Shown piece after piece: positions 60,925 to 64,000 of a DNA stretch of 64,000 nucleotides (the stretch's first letter is position 1; every line of letters begins with the position of its first letter). The stretch covers positions 248,001 through 312,000 of the forward strand of contig DATENU010000022.1 in NCBI GenBank assembly GCA_035274845.1. The letters run 5' to 3'. The stretch comes from Chthoniobacterales bacterium. GTDB taxonomy: Bacteria > Verrucomicrobiota > Verrucomicrobiia > Chthoniobacterales > UBA10450. A program made the position numbers and the translations under genes. The notes beneath the pieces are model-generated. The model was given only the letters and a program-made list of their open reading frames with translations, was not told the DNA's origin and made no database searches.

Positions 60925-63525
60925 TTACCGGCGAAGATCGTAGAACTCGACTAACGCGACTCCGCTATTGTTCGGTTTTGCCCGGACGATCGCCGTGTAG
61001 CTCCCGCGGGGCAGCGAGAGGCGCAGCGCGGATTCTCTGTTGTTCTGCGGCAGAAGGCCGGTGGAATTGAGCTGCTGGGCATTAGCCAGGCAATCATCAT
61101 TGAAGGCGAGCACGACACCGTTCGCGTCGCGCACCTCAAGGGTAGGATCGGCAAGTGGATTCGAAATACCGGAATATTGCAACGTCGGGCCGAGTGCGCG
61201 GGCGACGATCTCGGCGTTTGCCTGGCCGGAGCCGGCCACGATGATTCCACCGATGAGCACGTTGGTTGCGTCCACGAAACCGCGCGTACTGATATTCCCC
61301 AGTTTCGAGGTGGAGTTTTGCGTGAGGTCGTAAACCTCGACCAGCCCATGCCCGGCCAACCCGCTTTTTTCCCGGACCACCACCGTGTAAGTGCCGGGGG
61401 AGAGCGACATTCGCAAGGCCGCTTCCCGGTCGTCACTCGGCGCCAGACCAGTCGCCAAAATCGCCGCCTCGTTTTCCCGCCAGTTATCGTTGCTCGCGAT
61501 GAGCGCGCCGCCGGCCGCATGCACTTCCAGGGTCGGATCGGCCAGGACTGGATTGAGGCCGAACTGGGCGAGAGATGGGCCAAGCCCGCGCAGCACGACT
61601 TCTTTCCCAACGCTCCCGGGAATGATAAATCCGCCGATCATGACCGACTCCTGGCCCGTCGGGTCGCCCTGGGTCGCCCGCAAAAAGACGCGCGACGAAA
61701 TGTTGAGCAGTTGGGAGGGCGGGGGCTCGGCATGGTATTGAGTGACGGAAACCGAGTTGGAGCTGTAGAGCACGACGACCGACCCTTTCCCATCCACGGT
61801 CGGAATCCGCCCGCCATTCGGCGCGTTGGAGAAAACACCGGAGAGGGGCGTCGCACTTTTCAAGATGGTGAGGACTTGGGTGCTGGAAATGAAACGCTCG
61901 CTTGGGATATCGACCTCGAGCGTTCCGGCCAACTTCACCGTTCCATTGATGTCGTGGAGAGGCGGGTCGTAGGTTTCGAACTGATAGCGAACGCGCGACT
62001 CCGGCGTCAGCGTCAGATTGCCGTTCACGGTCGCCTGATAGGACAAGACGAACCTCGCATTCGTCACCATGACATTCCCCTGGATAAGGCCTCGGCCCGA
62101 GAAGGTGCCTCCGAGAAGATCTACCTGATCGGCGATCAACCATCCGTTATTGACTGTTTCGCCGGCGCTCTGGATGTAACGAAAACCGGCGGACACGATG
62201 AAGCGGCCTTCGTACAAGGTCCCGTGAAGAAAAAACTGGTAAGGCACCGTCTCGATGCGGCCTGCGTTCGTGAAATCCCCGGGCGCGTTGAAATGACGGG
62301 AATGGCCGACTACAAAATTTCCGCCACTGAGGTTATCGTTGAAATTCCGAAACGCGTCGTTGCCAGTCAAATCGGTGACCGTCGCCGTATTCGACAGCGT
62401 GATTGCCGAAGCGTTATGGACAACGTCGGCGCCGGCGAACTTTAACTGTGCATCCTTTGACAGGCTCCACGTCCCGCCGCTCAAGGTGTGCGTAGCCGGA
62501 TCGAAATTCGAGAAACCTCCTGCAATGGTCATCACCGCTCCGAGAGAGAGCGAGATAGTCCCATCGTTCTGGAAAGGCTGGGTGATCGTGATCGCGCGCT
62601 GCCCCAGCCCAAAGGTCCCGCTGGAAAGAATGTGACCAAGGTTTCGCAAGCCATCATTCCCCATGAGATCGACGATCCCGGAAGTCGCGCCAGCCAGGCT
62701 GATCCAGCTGGCGAGGTTCACGATATCCGCTCCGTTAAAGCGCAACTCGACCGGCCCCGCGGGGGGATCCGCGGAGCCAATTGTAAACAGTCCGCCGGCG
62801 AGCGTCCGCGTGGCCGCGTCAAAGTTCACCAGACCCGCCGCCGCCGTAAAGCTCGAAGGCGTGAAGCTCTGCGCCACGTTGAGTTGACCATCATTAAAAA
62901 ACGGCGCGCCAGTCACAAACGCGTGATCGCTAATGAAGAGCGTGGCTGTCTTATCCAACCAGGCGAAATCTCGAAACGCGTCGTTCCCTGCTTCATCAAC
63001 CACCTTCGCGGAAGCTCCGGAGAGAGAGAAGTAGGAATCAGTCAGGCGCTCGATGTTGGCGCCATTGAATTGAAAGGTAGCCGCCCCTTGGTCGGCTGCG
63101 ATGTCACAGGAGCCGCTGAGGGTATTGTTCGCGAAGCGCGAGAACGTACCGGCATTGAACAGGGCCGGGCTGCCCGGCGTGGAAATAATCCGAATGTCAC
63201 CTGCCGCCGTTTGATTCGAGGTGGTGCCATTCACGTTCAAGGCGTGACCTGACACCTCGATCCGAGCAAAAAAGCCGGTAAGGTTCAGGTTCGAAATCGT
63301 CGCATCCGTATCGAGCTCGACCCAAAAACCATCTCCAATCGTGACATTGTAGAGCGTCGTCCCGTTGTTGTTCGGAACCTGCGCCGGAGACCAATTGCTC
63401 GGATCGCTGTAGAAGGAGGGCCCGAAGAGATTCAGAAACGTGGAATTCACCACGGTTTGAGCGGTGCAGAGGCTCGTGCCGAAAACGAAACAAATAACCG
63501 GGACGCTGCGCCTCCAAGGGAACAC
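60925..63525 (-). CDS. Secreted protein G: GNDALRN-repeat region plus two NISTR domains
   Basis: An 866-residue paralog of protein F. GTG 63525 gives M-F-P-W-R-R-S-V-P-V-I-C-F-V-F-G, a signal peptide ending T-A-Q, followed by T-V-V-N-S-T-F and N-W-S-P-A-Q-V-P-N-N-N. The three repeats carry G-N-D-A-F-R-D, G-N-D-G-L-R-N and G-N-D-A-F-R-N. A shared F-S-N-A-P-N-G-G-R-I-P-T-V-D-G precedes NISTR domains (from about 607 and 742), the first with an insertion (R-A-T-Q-G-D-P-T-G-Q-E-S). Frames further upstream are antisense or out-of-frame sequence of the GH15 gene. It ends 9 bp from protein F's end, so the two are an inverted pair. Confidence 0.78.
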   Translation of the reverse strand: MFPWRRSVPVICFVFGTSLCTAQTVVNSTFLNLFGPSFYSDPSNWSPAQVPNNNGTTLYNVTIGDGFWVELDTDATISNLNLTGFFARIEVSGHALNVNGTTSNQTAAGDIRIISTPGSPALFNAGTFSRFANNTLSGSCDIAADQGAATFQFNGANIERLTDSYFSLSGASAKVVDEAGNDAFRDFAWLDKTATLFISDHAFVTGAPFFNDGQLNVAQSFTPSSFTAAAGLVNFDAATRTLAGGLFTIGSADPPAGPVELRFNGADIVNLASWISLAGATSGIVDLMGNDGLRNLGHILSSGTFGLGQRAITITQPFQNDGTISLSLGAVMTIAGGFSNFDPATHTLSGGTWSLSKDAQLKFAGADVVHNASAITLSNTATVTDLTGNDAFRNFNDNLSGGNFVVGHSRHFNAPGDFTNAGRIETVPYQFFLHGTLYEGRFIVSAGFRYIQSAGETVNNGWLIADQVDLLGGTFSGRGLIQGNVMVTNARFVLSYQATVNGNLTLTPESRVRYQFETYDPPLHDINGTVKLAGTLEVDIPSERFISSTQVLTILKSATPLSGVFSNAPNGGRIPTVDGKGSVVVLYSSNSVSVTQYHAEPPPSQLLNISSRVFLRATQGDPTGQESVMIGGFIIPGSVGKEVVLRGLGPSLAQFGLNPVLADPTLEVHAAGGALIASNDNWRENEAAILATGLAPSDDREAALRMSLSPGTYTVVVREKSGLAGHGLVEVYDLTQNSTSKLGNISTRGFVDATNVLIGGIIVAGSGQANAEIVARALGPTLQYSGISNPLADPTLEVRDANGVVLAFNDDCLANAQQLNSTGLLPQNNRESALRLSLPRGSYTAIVRAKPNNSGVALVEFYDLRR

Positions 63526-63544
63526 GGGTCGAGTATCCCGCTCT

Positions 63545-64000
63545 CTAGTTTTTATGTAAAGAACTAACCATCTTTGGGCGCTCGGCCCTTTGCCGATAAT
63601 GCAAGGCTCGCGAGCCGCCGGAGAGTAGGTTCGCGGTATTGACCAGGGCGACATGAGTGAACGCCTGGGGAAAATTTCCGAGCTGGCGTTTGGCGTGCGG
63701 ATCGTATTCCTCGGAGAGAAGGCCGACGTCGTTACGCAATTCGAGCAGGCGCTCGAACAATTCGGTCGCTTCCGCCGTTCGCCCGAGCAAATGCAGGCAA
63801 TCGGCCAGCCAGAATGAACACGGCAGGAAGACCCCTTCGCCGCCGGGCAACCCGTCCACGTCATTGATCTCAGCGCGATACCGCAGGACAAAGCCGTTCC
63901 ACATCAGCTCGCGCCGGATCGCTTCGATGGTGTTGACGACCCGTTCGTCGTCGAGCGGGAGAAATCCCGTGAGCGGCATCATCAACAGGCTCGCGTCCAG
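63545..64000 (-). CDS. GH15 glucoamylase-like enzyme, C-terminal part (5' end outside)
   Basis: The visible 151 residues correspond to the end of a GH15-family (alpha/alpha)6-barrel enzyme: L-D-A-S-L-L-M-M-P-L-T-G-F-L-P at the edge, then the helix T-I-E-A-I-R-R-E-L, then G-x-G-V-F-L-P-C-S-F-W-L-A-D-C-L, and L-L-S-E-E-Y-D-P-H-A-K-R-Q-L-G-N-F-P-Q-A-F-T-H-V-A-L-V-N-T-A. In GH15 proteins E-E-x-D-P plus the G-N-F-P-Q-A-F-(S/T)-H stretch contains the second catalytic glutamate region. It probably hydrolyses alpha-glucans or trehalose. A remnant of the same family is at 58095-58185. Confidence 0.88.
   Translation of the reverse strand: MDASLLMMPLTGFLPLDDERVVNTIEAIRRELMWNGFVLRYRAEINDVDGLPGGEGVFLPCSFWLADCLHLLGRTAEATELFERLLELRNDVGLLSEEYDPHAKRQLGNFPQAFTHVALVNTANLLSGGSRALHYRQRAERPKMVSSLHKN

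Noticed and set aside
61177-62445. 422-codon plus-strand open frame
   Set aside because: Antisense of secreted protein G; no protein family features.
63526-63891. N-terminal extension of secreted protein G to 63891
   Set aside because: These codons lie over the GH15 gene in another frame and would precede an obvious signal peptide.

Overview
This 64 kb window is a GC-rich, densely coded stretch of a bacterial chromosome with no rRNA, tRNA or CRISPR visible. The gene content suggests a soil-type Verrucomicrobium (Chthoniobacterales/Spartobacteria-like): an orphan duplicated FtsX permease, a Ser/Thr kinase with a PEGA domain, very large secreted delta-60-repeat proteins, GH15/GH26-type carbohydrate enzymes, and intergenic DNA packed with palindromic repeats. 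This placement is inferred from gene content only.

Layout. 1-8.7 kb: 5' part of rpsA (minus), then a plus-strand run with a thioredoxin-like protein, cystathionine beta-synthase and a cystathionine gamma-lyase/synthase (transsulfuration), aroC, a CvpA-like protein, a four-helix-bundle protein inside a repeat cassette and glycerate kinase, closed by a convergent gamma-carbonic-anhydrase-like gene. 8.8-13.4 kb: a three-domain exopolysaccharide protein (GH18-like + NodB deacetylase + GT2 synthase) and a GH26-like lipoprotein. 13.4-22.5 kb: a membrane protein, ADOP permease, PAP2 phosphatase, VanW, FHA-cyclase, and a kinase with a small secreted protein. 22.6-34.7 kb: three tandem ~1,100-residue delta-60-repeat paralogs, each behind its own copy of a conserved promoter, then a secreted HExxH protein with the same C-terminal domains. 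35-40.3 kb: retropepsin-like protein, GNAT, MtfA, spermidine-synthase-like protein, a RelE/ParE toxin-antitoxin pair, and an AAA ATPase with a DUF3226 partner (possible phage defence). 40.4-55 kb: ECF sigma/anti-sigma-like pair, PDZ protein, beta-lactamase-fold hydrolase, membrane protein, DUF485 + ActP symporter, PHP phosphoesterase, DUF1330, DUF255, DUF309 and two CNNM/CorC proteins. 55-64 kb: three more large secreted proteins with the same C-terminal domains, a scar of two gene fragments, and the C-terminal part of a GH15 enzyme entering from the right edge.

The most striking feature is a protein system rather than a single operon. Seven secreted proteins with four unrelated N-terminal architectures all end in two copies of one ~120-residue domain (signature N-I-S-T-R ... 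G-P-S-L ... V-E-V-Y-D). I cannot assign it to a named family, and it looks like a shared C-terminal surface, secretion or binding module. The second striking feature is repetitive intergenic DNA: several palindromic families, some of which have become parts of genes (a lipoprotein signal peptide, C-termini, a start-codon leader), and one that carries a four-helix-bundle gene at one site and is empty about 1 kb away.
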